From an uncultured Clostridia bacterium (GTDB lineage Bacteria > Bacillota > Clostridia > Christensenellales > Aristaeellaceae): DNA of 6,096 nucleotides. The stretch spans positions 1 through 6,096 of the forward strand of contig CALVTV010000025.1 in the NCBI GenBank assembly GCA_944363005.1, read 5' to 3'. Under the pieces are notes generated by a model, which had not been told where the DNA came from, did not search any database, and was given only the letters and a program-made list of their open reading frames with translations. Numbering within the stretch: the first letter of the stretch is position 1; each line of letters starts with the position of its first letter. The position numbers and the translations under genes were made by a program. This document shows positions 1 to 5,933 of the stretch, one piece after another.

Positions 1-204
1 AACAGCGCCGCGCTGGTGCTCGGCCTGGTGCTCGGCAGCATGTGCGAGCAGAACTTCTCCCGTGCGTACCTCATGTCCCGCGCGGATCTGGGCGCCATGT
101 TCGTCCGCCCGATCGCCGGCCCGCTGATGATCTTCTGCATCGTCATGCTGGTGCTCCCGATCATCATGCCGATGATCAAAAAGCGCAAGGCTTCCAAGAA
201 GTAA
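1..204 (+). CDS. Tripartite tricarboxylate transporter, TctA-family large permease subunit (C-terminal fragment)
   Basis: This is the last 67 codons of a gene that begins before the window; the frame is open from base 1 to the TAA at 202-204. The segment with LGLVLGSMCEQNFSRAYLMS followed by a 'RPIAGPL' stretch resembles the C-terminal end of TctA-family proteins, the many-spanning membrane subunit of the tripartite tricarboxylate transporters (TctA with small membrane subunit TctB and periplasmic or lipid-anchored binding protein TctC). What is visible: a glycine-rich hydrophobic stretch, a short amphipathic linker, one strongly hydrophobic membrane segment of about 22 residues (from PIAGP to PMI), and a lysine-rich tail (KKRKASKK) expected to face the cytoplasm. 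In TctCBA operons tctA is commonly last, which fits the terminator-like hairpin just downstream. The substrate cannot be read from this fragment; the neighbouring citrate lyase genes make citrate or another tricarboxylate the best guess. Confidence 0.82.
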   Translation, partial: NSAALVLGLVLGSMCEQNFSRAYLMSRADLGAMFVRPIAGPLMIFCIVMLVLPIIMPMIKKRKASKK

Positions 205-239
205 TTGAATCGCAAACTGGCCCGTGTATCGGGTTCCGT

Positions 240-277
240 GACGGCGCCTGCTCAAGTAGGCGCCGTCTGCGGGTTTT
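240..277 (+). terminator. Probable intrinsic terminator after the transporter gene
   Basis: A perfect 10-bp inverted repeat (GACGGCGCCT at 240-249, AGGCGCCGTC at 258-267) encloses an 8-nt loop. It is followed by TGCGGG and then only four T residues (274-277). The stem is very GC-rich and starts 35 nt after the tctA-like stop codon. The T-tract is short and displaced from the stem, so termination may be incomplete and some read-through into citDEF is possible. Confidence 0.7.
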
Positions 278-334
278 AGAAGAAACTTGTCCGAGCTAAG
301 TGGTTGATCGCTGCGGTTTTCATTTTGAGTTCAC

Positions 335-351
335 CATGTTTTGAAAACATG
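335..351. promoter_or_regulatory. Perfect 17-bp palindrome in the citDEF leader, candidate operator
   Basis: CATGTTTT-G-AAAACATG is a perfect inverted repeat with 8-bp arms and a single central base, ending 40 nt before the citD start. It has neither the GC-rich stem nor the T-tract of a terminator, and its symmetry suits binding of a dimeric regulator. No convincing -35/-10 pair could be assigned around it; TTGATC at 304-309 lacks a matching -10 at normal distance. Its role as an operator is inferred. No regulator gene is present in the window. Confidence 0.45.
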
Positions 352-381
352 CGAGATCGGCACTGAAATGAAGAAAAAGGC

Positions 382-394
382 AGGAAATCATATG
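382..394 (+). promoter_or_regulatory. Ribosome binding site that fixes the citD start
   Basis: AGGA at 382-385 lies 6 nt before the ATG at 392. The in-frame upstream starts (TTG at 341, ATG at 368) would add residues with no counterpart in CitD, whereas the ATG at 392 places the conserved GTLESSD motif exactly where it lies in characterised CitD proteins. Confidence 0.75.
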
Positions 395-694
395 CAGATT
401 GAAAAAAGCGCAATGGCTGGAACACTTGAATCCAGTGATGCTCTTGTTACGGTTGAACCGGGCAATCAGGGCATTGAACTGGAGATTTCTTCAAGCGTCA
501 TGAATCAATATGGCCGCCAGATCCGCGCCACCGTTCTGGAAACGTTGGAGCGTTTGGAGGTCAAGAGTGGCCACGTGACCGTTGTGGACAAGGGTGCCCT
601 CGATTGCACGCTCAAAGCGCGCGTGGAGTGCGCTGTCTTCCGCAGCTGCGACAAGAGCGCGGCGGGCATTCCGTGGGGAGGTGTCATTCGATGA
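392..694 (+). CDS. citD: Citrate lyase acyl carrier protein (gamma subunit)
   Basis: The 100-residue protein matches the usual CitD length (about 95-100). It is the acyl carrier of cytoplasmic citrate lyase and carries 2'-(5''-phosphoribosyl)-3'-dephospho-CoA, whose thiol cycles between acetyl and citryl forms. The N-terminus holds AGTLESSD (residues 9-16). Ser14 is the expected attachment site, the same number as in Klebsiella CitD, which supports the chosen start. Further family features are the 'GIELEI' stretch, a helix with TVLETLERL, and the C-terminal VVDKGALDC and KARVECA segments, ending with an 'IPWGG' tail. The stop codon overlaps the citE start as ATGA (691-694), so translation is probably coupled. 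Ser14 should be the target of the CitX part of the citXG product, and the attached thiol the target of citC, both encoded further along. Confidence 0.95.
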   Translation: MQIEKSAMAGTLESSDALVTVEPGNQGIELEISSSVMNQYGRQIRATVLETLERLEVKSGHVTVVDKGALDCTLKARVECAVFRSCDKSAAGIPWGGVIR

Positions 695-1605
695 TCAAGA
701 GGCCAAAGCCGGAGCGATTCCGTTTGCGCCGGACCATGATGTTCATGAACGCGCAAAAGCCGGGATTGATCAAAGATGCCTATATTTACGGCTGTGACTC
801 CATCATGCTCGACTTGGAGGACGCTGTTGCAGAGAATCAGAAGGATGCGGCGCGTTTCAGCCTGTATCATGCTTTGACGACGATCGATTACGGTGAGACT
901 GAGGTCATCGTACGTATCAACGGCCTGGATACGCCGCACTGGCAGGAAGATATTCGCGTTTGCGTGGCCGGTGGGGCAGATGGCATTCGTATTGCCAAGT
1001 GCGAAAGTGCTCAGGATGTGCGGACTGTTGAAGCGGCCGTTGAAGCAGCGGAGCGCGAATTTGGCGTTGAAGTGGGCCGTACGCTGTTGATGGCGGCTTT
1101 GGAAAGCCCGAAGGGCATTCTCAATGCATATGAGATTTGCTCGGCTTCTGACCGTATGCTCGGCTGCGCCATTTCCGGAGGCGACTTCCGCAAATGCATG
1201 CAGACCAAGTTCCAGCCTGACGGCGTGGATATGCTTGTAGCGCGCGGTCAGATGTTGATGGCTGCGCGTGCAGCGGGCGTGCAATGCTTTGACACGGTGT
1301 TCACCGATCTGGATGACAACGAGGGATTCGAAGCGGAAGTGCGTCAGAACAAGGCGATGGGCTTTGACGGCAAGAGCCTCATCAACCCCAAGCAGATTCG
1401 CTTGGTTCATCAGATCTTCGCGCCGACAGAAAAGGAAGTCATGCAGGCGGAAGCCATGGTTCGCGCGTTCCGCGAAGCTGCGGCGGCCGGCATCGGCGTA
1501 TTTACGGTGAACGGCAAAATGGTGGACGTTGCCTTTATTCCTGGCGCGGAGCGCACACTGCGGCTGGCGAAGGCCTGCGGCATGTATGAGGGGGATCTGG
1601 TATGA
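691..1605 (+). CDS. citE: Citrate lyase beta subunit (citryl-ACP lyase)
   Basis: The protein has 304 residues, normal for CitE (about 290-305), a TIM-barrel of the CitE/HpcH-aldolase family that cleaves citryl-ACP to acetyl-ACP and oxaloacetate. The ATG at 691 overlaps the citD stop and has GGGGAGG at 675-681 as ribosome binding site. Visible family motifs: DLEDAV (41-46), VRINGLDTP (74-82, with Arg75), ALES (136-139, Glu138), Asp165 in SGGDF, FDTVF, and GFDGKSLINPKQI near the C-terminus. Glu138 and Asp165 align with the Mg2+ ligands known in the family, and Arg75 with its conserved active-site arginine. Some motifs depart from the enterobacterial type: FVPGN/FLPGA is FMNAQ (18-22), RLPKT is RIAKC (100-104), and the segment after the Mg-binding Asp reads RKCMQTKFQPDGVD. 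It is probably a genuine lyase subunit, because citD, citF and the maturation genes all accompany it, but it belongs to a divergent CitE subgroup. Confidence 0.93.
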   Translation: MIKRPKPERFRLRRTMMFMNAQKPGLIKDAYIYGCDSIMLDLEDAVAENQKDAARFSLYHALTTIDYGETEVIVRINGLDTPHWQEDIRVCVAGGADGIRIAKCESAQDVRTVEAAVEAAEREFGVEVGRTLLMAALESPKGILNAYEICSASDRMLGCAISGGDFRKCMQTKFQPDGVDMLVARGQMLMAARAAGVQCFDTVFTDLDDNEGFEAEVRQNKAMGFDGKSLINPKQIRLVHQIFAPTEKEVMQAEAMVRAFREAAAAGIGVFTVNGKMVDVAFIPGAERTLRLAKACGMYEGDLV

Positions 1606-3164
1606 GAAATGCAGTTGGACGCGATATCCCGGACGAGCTCCTCGTCAACGGCAAGGAGGTCTATCAGGGAAAGAATTACATGGACGGCAAGTACATTCAG
1701 AAGGCCTCGCCCCGTACGCGCCGCTATGAGAAGCCGCAGGAGAGCAAGATCGTTGATTCGCTGGTCGATGCTCTGAAGGCATGCGGCGCGAAGGACGGTA
1801 TGACGTTCTCCTTCCATCATCACCTGCGCAATGGCGACTTTGTTGTCAATATGGTGATGAAGGCTGCGATCGAGGAGCTGGGGCTCAAGGATCTGATCAT
1901 TGCCGCGACTTCTCTGGGCGATGCACACGATCCCATTGCGGATTACATTGAGCAGGGAAAGGTGGTCGGTATTCAGACCAGCGGTATTCGCGGAAGGATG
2001 GGCGAGGTCGTATCCAACGGCAAGCTCAAAACGCCGGCCATCATCCGCAGCCATGGCGGCCGTCCGCGCGCGATTGAGGCGGGCGAAGTGCACATCGATA
2101 TCGCGTTTGTGGCGGCGCCCACGAGCGACTGCGTGGGCAACTGCCGTGGCATTGGCGGCAAGAGCAACTGTGGCTCTCTGGGCTACGCGATGACCGACGC
2201 GAAGTATGCGAATCATGTGGTTGTGGTCACCGATTGCCTGGTTGACTTCCCGAATATGCCCGCTTCGGTTGAGGCAATCGACGTGGACGCTGTGGTGGTG
2301 GTCGATTCGATCGGCAATCCCAAGAAGATTGCGTCTGCGGCAGCACGCATCAGCCAAAACCCGCGTGATCTGATGATGGCGGAGAACGTTGCCAAAGTGA
2401 TTGCTTCCACGCCGTACTTCAAAGAAGGCTTCTCCTTCCAGACGGGTGTTGGCGGTCCCAGCTTGGCTGCGAACCTCTTCCTGGAAAAGTACATGGATGA
2501 GCGCGGCATCAAGATGGGCTGGGCCATCGGCGGCATCTGTGGACCGATGGTGGAGATGCTCAAGAAGGGCAAAGTTGGCAAGGTCATTGATGTGCAGGAC
2601 TTTGACTTGGACGCCGTCAACAGCATCAATCAGACGCCGGGCCATTACGAGATGAGCGCTAGCCAGTACGCCAACCCGGCGAACAAAGGCGCGTTTGTTA
2701 ACAAGCTTGACTTCGTGGTGCTGGCTGCTCTTGAAATCGATACCGGATTTAATGTCAACGTGCTCACCGGTTCGGATGGTGTGCTGCGCGGCGCGCCCGG
2801 TGGACACCCGGATACGGCAGCCGGAAGCAAGTGCTGCATCATCGTTACGCCGCTCGTTCGCGGACGCATGGCGACTGTTTGTGAGCATGTGGTCACCGTT
2901 ACGACGCCGGGCGATTGCGTGGACGTGCTGGTCACGGACTATGGCATCGCGGTCAATCCGCTGCGCCCCGATCTCATCGAATGCCTGGATCGTGCAGGGA
3001 TTCCGCATGTTTCCATCGAGTCGCTGAAGGAGAAGGCCTACAGCATCGTGGGACGCCCGGATCCTGTGCAGTTTGAGGATCACGTGGTTGCTGTGCTTGA
3101 AGCCCGGGATGGAACCATCCTCGATGTCGTGCGGCAGATTAAGCCCTATACGTTTGAGGACTAA
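1602..3164 (+). CDS. citF: Citrate lyase alpha subunit (citrate:acetyl-ACP transferase)
   Basis: The product has 520 residues, full length for CitF (about 505-520). CitF is a CoA-transferase-like enzyme that exchanges the acetyl group on CitD for citrate, releasing acetate and forming citryl-ACP for CitE. Features seen: the N-terminal RDIPDELLVNG and a SPRTRRYEKP segment, SFHHHLRNGD (70-79), repeated glycine-rich segments such as TSGIRGRMGE and SHGGRPRAIEAGE, the APTSDCVGNCRG stretch, and GGHPDTAAGSK at about 400-410, all characteristic of this family. There is no break or frameshift. The ATG at 1602 overlaps the citE stop as ATGA, and AGGGGG at 1589-1594 is a good ribosome binding site, so it is the third coupled gene of citDEF. 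A strong terminator follows 16 bp after the stop codon and separates it from the convergent citC gene. Confidence 0.96.
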   Translation: MRNAVGRDIPDELLVNGKEVYQGKNYMDGKYIQKASPRTRRYEKPQESKIVDSLVDALKACGAKDGMTFSFHHHLRNGDFVVNMVMKAAIEELGLKDLIIAATSLGDAHDPIADYIEQGKVVGIQTSGIRGRMGEVVSNGKLKTPAIIRSHGGRPRAIEAGEVHIDIAFVAAPTSDCVGNCRGIGGKSNCGSLGYAMTDAKYANHVVVVTDCLVDFPNMPASVEAIDVDAVVVVDSIGNPKKIASAAARISQNPRDLMMAENVAKVIASTPYFKEGFSFQTGVGGPSLAANLFLEKYMDERGIKMGWAIGGICGPMVEMLKKGKVGKVIDVQDFDLDAVNSINQTPGHYEMSASQYANPANKGAFVNKLDFVVLAALEIDTGFNVNVLTGSDGVLRGAPGGHPDTAAGSKCCIIVTPLVRGRMATVCEHVVTVTTPGDCVDVLVTDYGIAVNPLRPDLIECLDRAGIPHVSIESLKEKAYSIVGRPDPVQFEDHVVAVLEARDGTILDVVRQIKPYTFED

Positions 3165-3165
3165 G

Positions 3166-3182
3166 GGTTTGAAAGGTTTGAA
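3166..3182. repeat. Short tandem repeat after citF
   Basis: The octamer GGTTTGAA occurs at 3166-3173 and again at 3175-3182, a 9-bp period repeated twice between the citF stop and the terminator stem. The second copy runs into the stem. It has no evident function and may be chance. Confidence 0.4.
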
Positions 3183-3215
3183 GGGGCGCAAAGCATTGCT
3201 TTGCGCCCCTTTCTT
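3181..3215 (+). terminator. Strong intrinsic terminator of citDEF, possibly acting on citC too
   Basis: A 14-bp perfect stem (AAGGGGCGCAAAGC at 3181-3194 and its complement at 3198-3211) with a 3-nt ATT loop is followed by a T-rich stretch (TTTCTT, from 3210). It lies 16 bp beyond the citF stop on the plus strand and 24 bp beyond the citC stop on the minus strand. On the minus strand the stem is followed by TTCAAACCTTTC, a poorer T-tract, so any effect on citC is likely weaker. Confidence 0.9.
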
Positions 3216-3235
3216 ATCATGGATATGGCTGATTC

Positions 3236-4279
3236 TCAGTGATGGATGACTTCGCTTGCTTCCTGAATGCGCCGGATGGCTTCGCGGCCGTCCGGGGAGG
3301 TCAGGTATTGATATGTTGTCGGCGGAACGAGCGATTGAATGGCCTCGAGCTGTCCGTCGTGGATGAGCTGACGCACATGTGAAGCACTGATAGCCTGGCC
3401 AGCCGCTTGAGCGCGAGGAACGACGATCAGCTCAATTCCTGATGCGGGCAAAACCGCTTGCAACGCGTCATTATAGAGGCATGTTGTGTGCGAGAAGGGT
3501 TCCTCTCCGACGTAGCGGCGGGTTAGATTCAGGGACGCAGCAATGCGCGTGAATAAGGTTGCGTCCAGCGTAGCGTGTGTGCGTGTGACGAGGTCATCGT
3601 CCTTGAGAAAGTAAGAGGGGAACGTGGCCGCGGAAATCATGTAACTGCCTGAAGAAACGACATGGACATTGGGGTATTGGGCAGCGGCCAGACGAACCAT
3701 GGCTAACCTGTCGCGATAGGGCACCAGGGATTTGTCCTCGCTGAGCACAAAGAGTACCACGCGGTCATTTTCCTGAGCGGCACGCTGAAGCAAATGCGCA
3801 TGGCCGAGGGTAAACGGATTTGCATTCATCACCAAGGCAGCGCCTGGGGTGTTTCCCGAACAGGAGGACAGGCCTGCCAGATAGCGCGCAAAACCATCTC
3901 GACGGTTTTCCATGAAAACCAGCCTGTTTGGAACGCGCGCAATTTCCGTAAAACCCAGCGGGGCAAGGTATTTTGCGCTTTCCGGCTTGGTGTAGAGAAA
4001 CAGGTGCGTGATCCCCCGGTCCATTTGGACTTGAATCAGATGGGAGACGATTACGGCCATCAAGCCTTCTCCGCGATGGGCGCCATCCACAGCGAGACAG
4101 CGCAGCGTGTTCTCAAAGAGAGAACCAGTGGCAACCATGATGCCGGATTCGTCGAAAATACCTGCGGAGTAAGTGAGGTTGTGGTCGCGCGAAATTCCTT
4201 CCTGCTCAAGCAGCGCATCCATTTGCGCCTGAGCGCGCTTGTCGTTTGGACGCAGGGCAACGGCCATGTAATCATCCAT
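3236..4279 (-). CDS. citC: Citrate lyase ligase ([citrate (pro-3S)-lyase] ligase)
   Basis: The 347-residue protein matches CitC in length and domain order. It activates citrate lyase in the cytoplasm by ATP-dependent acetylation of the thiol on the CitD prosthetic group (acetate + ATP giving AMP + PPi). Residues 1 to about 115 form a GNAT-like acetyltransferase domain, with an acetyl-CoA-binding-type loop HRGEGLM (68-74) and the LGFTEI segment near 108-113. Residues from about 148 form a nucleotidylyltransferase domain with NPFTLGHAHLL (154-164), containing the TxGH form of the HxGH nucleotide-binding motif, and ISASHVRQLI (297-306), the family's second signature. The ATG at 4277-4279 has AGGAGA at 4288-4293 eight nucleotides upstream. 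Unusually, the gene lies on the opposite strand between citDEF and citXG, convergent with the first and divergent from the second, whereas citC usually heads the citCDEF operon. Confidence 0.95.
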   Translation of the reverse strand: MDDYMAVALRPNDKRAQAQMDALLEQEGISRDHNLTYSAGIFDESGIMVATGSLFENTLRCLAVDGAHRGEGLMAVIVSHLIQVQMDRGITHLFLYTKPESAKYLAPLGFTEIARVPNRLVFMENRRDGFARYLAGLSSCSGNTPGAALVMNANPFTLGHAHLLQRAAQENDRVVLFVLSEDKSLVPYRDRLAMVRLAAAQYPNVHVVSSGSYMISAATFPSYFLKDDDLVTRTHATLDATLFTRIAASLNLTRRYVGEEPFSHTTCLYNDALQAVLPASGIELIVVPRAQAAGQAISASHVRQLIHDGQLEAIQSLVPPTTYQYLTSPDGREAIRRIQEASEVIHH

Positions 4280-4313
4280 GCAATCATTCTCCTGTTGTGT
4301 AATTTATGGGTTC

Positions 4314-4343
4314 AGTATACCATGAAACATGTACAGGATGCAA
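4314..4343 (-). promoter_or_regulatory. Predicted citC promoter (sigma-70/A type, extended -10)
   Basis: Read on the minus strand, TTGCAT (4343-4338) and TATACT (4319-4314) are separated by 18 bp. TGG directly precedes the -10, giving an extended -10 (TGnTATACT). Transcription would start near 4307, leaving a leader of roughly 28 nt before the ATG with AGGAGA inside it. Assigned from consensus likeness only. Confidence 0.65.
4320..4331. promoter_or_regulatory. Candidate operator half-site motif in the citC/citXG intergenic region
   Basis: CCATGAAACATG (4320-4331) contains two CATG elements around AAA and resembles a shortened form of the citD-leader palindrome. Both places read ACCATG followed by AAACATG, here adjacent and there separated by TTTTGA. 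It overlaps the extended -10 region of citC. Because CATG is itself a palindrome, the likeness may be partly chance. A shared regulator is inferred, not shown. Confidence 0.3.
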
Positions 4344-4345
4344 TC

Positions 4346-4374
4346 TTGCTTATGCAAATGCATTCTGCTACAAT
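4346..4374 (+). promoter_or_regulatory. Predicted citXG promoter (sigma-70/A type)
   Basis: TTGCTT (4346-4351) and TACAAT (4369-4374) are separated by exactly 17 bp, close to consensus. Transcription would begin near 4381, only a few bases before the ribosome binding site GGAGGGGG (4385-4392), so the leader is very short. The spacer contains the 8-bp palindrome AATGCATT (4357-4364). The -35 box is 2 bp from the -35 box of the divergent citC promoter. Confidence 0.7.
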
Positions 4375-4396
4375 GCTGGTATATGGAGGGGGCAAG

Positions 4397-5803
4397 ATGA
4401 ACGAGATCAAGGTTACCGTGATGGACATGATGCAAGCTCGCGACGCACGCGCACAGATGCAGCGCACGCTGTTGATGCGTTATCCGGGTTCGACCGTGGT
4501 CTGTCTATGCATGAATATCGCAGGGCCCGTCAAGACGACGCCGCGCATTGAGCGAGCGTTTGCCTGGGGAGCGGACAGAGTGCGCGCTGTTTTGGCTCCG
4601 CATGTTCTTTGTTTCGACGAGGAAATCCATGTGAAGACCGGGCCGGAGGCGATATTCTGTGTTCATGCGGATGCGCGCCTGCTCAAGCAGCGCCTTTGTG
4701 CATTGGAAGATGAGGAAGCCTTGGGGCGTTTGCTGGATATCGACGTTTTAGAAGCGGGCGGAGAAAAGGTCGCACGCACGGAATTGGGGTTGCCGCCCAG
4801 GCGGTGCTTGCTGTGCGACCAACCTGCTCCCGTTTGTGCGCGCAGTCGCACGCATTCGGTTGAAGCGCTGTTTGCTCGCGCAAATGAAATGATTGATCGC
4901 CATTTTGAAGAGGACTTTGTGCGCCGGGCTGCCGAGAATGCGCAGCGTGCTTTGTTGTATGAGGTGGCCATCACGCCCAAACCGGGACTTGTTGATCGAG
5001 CCAATGCTGGGGCCCATACAGACATGGATGTCTTTACATTTATGGACAGTGCTTGCGCGCTGCGTCCGTATTACGAGCACTGCGTGCGTGTTGGATTGGC
5101 GCATCGGGCGGCTCCACCTGAAGCCTGTTTTGATGCGCTTCGGGTGCCGGGCTTGCTCGCGGAAGCTTCGATGCGCCGGGCAACAGCGGGCGTCAATACG
5201 CATAAAGGTGCGATTTTCTCCCTGGGCATTGCGTGTGCGGCACTTGCAATGGGGTATGGTCAGGAAGAGTCGCCGGAACAAGTGCTCTTACGCTGTGGAG
5301 AAATGACCAGGCAGCGCATGGAGCAGGAGCTTCGCTGTGTTCAGGAGGAGACTGCGCGTACATTTGGTGAGCAGCTCTACTTGGCAAGTGGCGTGGGCGG
5401 TGTGCGGGCTGAAGCGGCCAGTGGTTTTTCAAGTGTTCGAAACATTGGCTTGCCGCGATTGCGCACTTGTTTGCAGACTGGCATGAGCATCAACGACGCA
5501 GGGTTGTGCGTTCTCGTGGCGTTGATGGCCTGCACGCAGGATACCAATGCGTTGCATCGCGGCGGGGAAGAGGGAGCGCGAGCGATGCGCATGCGGGCAC
5601 TTCAGCTGAATGAAGTCATTGAAAATGGTTTGGCAGAGGGGGACTTGCAAATGGACCGCGTTCGTGCGGATATGCAAGTTTGGGATGCGCAACTGAGTCA
5701 AGCCCGAATCAGTCCGGGCGGATGCGCAGACTTGTTGGCGTTGACGCTCTGGATCTATTTTGAATGTGAGTCGCGTTCGGGAAAATTGAAATCGAATTGC
5801 TGA
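4397..5803 (+). CDS. citXG: CitXG fusion: apo-citrate lyase phosphoribosyl-dephospho-CoA transferase / triphosphoribosyl-dephospho-CoA synthase
   Basis: This 468-residue protein fuses two maturation enzymes. The CitX part (about 1-165) transfers the prosthetic group to Ser14 of CitD; it shows IAGPVKTTPRIERAF (41-55), LLDIDVL (112-118) and LGLPPRRCLLCDQPA followed by CARSRTH (130-153). The CitG part (about 170-468) makes 2'-(5''-triphosphoribosyl)-3'-dephospho-CoA from ATP and dephospho-CoA, releasing adenine; it shows ITPKPGLVDRANAGAHTDMD (192-211), FTFMDSA, AGVNTHKGAIFSLG (264-277), GGVRAEAASGF (334-344), DTNALHRGG (382-390) and SPGGCADLLA (439-448). A CitXG fusion is known from Haemophilus influenzae. 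The ATG at 4397 is preceded by GGAGGGGG and a good promoter, and gives the expected CitX start. The frame stays open 603 bp further upstream, but that part is antisense to citC and is not coding. It is probably transcribed alone. Confidence 0.94.
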   Translation: MNEIKVTVMDMMQARDARAQMQRTLLMRYPGSTVVCLCMNIAGPVKTTPRIERAFAWGADRVRAVLAPHVLCFDEEIHVKTGPEAIFCVHADARLLKQRLCALEDEEALGRLLDIDVLEAGGEKVARTELGLPPRRCLLCDQPAPVCARSRTHSVEALFARANEMIDRHFEEDFVRRAAENAQRALLYEVAITPKPGLVDRANAGAHTDMDVFTFMDSACALRPYYEHCVRVGLAHRAAPPEACFDALRVPGLLAEASMRRATAGVNTHKGAIFSLGIACAALAMGYGQEESPEQVLLRCGEMTRQRMEQELRCVQEETARTFGEQLYLASGVGGVRAEAASGFSSVRNIGLPRLRTCLQTGMSINDAGLCVLVALMACTQDTNALHRGGEEGARAMRMRALQLNEVIENGLAEGDLQMDRVRADMQVWDAQLSQARISPGGCADLLALTLWIYFECESRSGKLKSNC

Positions 5804-5933
5804 TGGCCTATTTGACGGAGGCCTGATAGGGAGAACACGACAGTTGATATGCAAGGGGCTGGGCTTGAGTGCGAATATTCGGCGCTTACGTACAATTTCC
5901 CTTGCGAAAAGACGGACGAAAGGAGACTTATTC
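5804..5933 (+). promoter_or_regulatory. Intergenic region before the hydratase-like gene; weak signals only
   Basis: These 130 bp hold a weak hairpin (GGCCT 5805-5809, AGGCC 5819-5823) directly after the citXG stop without a T-tract, so not a convincing terminator. TACAAT at 5891-5896 could be a -10 box, but the nearest -35-like hexamer, TTGAGT (5865-5870), is 20 bp away, which is too far for a strong promoter. AAAGGAGA at 5919-5926 is a clear ribosome binding site for the ATG at 5934. The gene may have its own weak or regulated promoter, or be read through from citXG. Confidence 0.4.

Noticed and set aside
341..391. TTG-initiated N-terminal extension of citD
   Set aside because: It would add 17 residues not seen in CitD and would place the start inside the palindrome. 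The ATG at 392 has a ribosome binding site and puts the prosthetic-group serine at position 14 as in known CitD.
205..391. Riboswitch or structured RNA leader between the transporter gene and citD
   Set aside because: Apart from the terminator hairpin and the palindrome, I saw no conserved riboswitch core or leader-peptide arrangement. A covariance-model search would be decisive but was not possible.
505..1410. Minus-strand open frame (301 codons) opposite citD/citE
   Set aside because: It is antisense to conserved citD and citE, has no family-like motifs and no convincing start signals.
1410..3191. Long minus-strand open frame (593 codons) opposite citF
   Set aside because: It lies antisense to the clearly conserved citF and the end of citE. 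Its translation is rich in His, Arg and Ala with no recognisable domain, typical of a shadow frame in codon-biased DNA.
3794..4396. Upstream in-frame extension of citXG (about 201 codons)
   Set aside because: This part is antisense to citC, contains the citC promoter and start, and gives no CitX-like sequence. The ATG at 4397 has a strong ribosome binding site, a promoter and the family-like start.
5805..5823. Hairpin after citXG as terminator
   Set aside because: The stem is only 5 bp, the loop 9 nt, and no T-tract follows.
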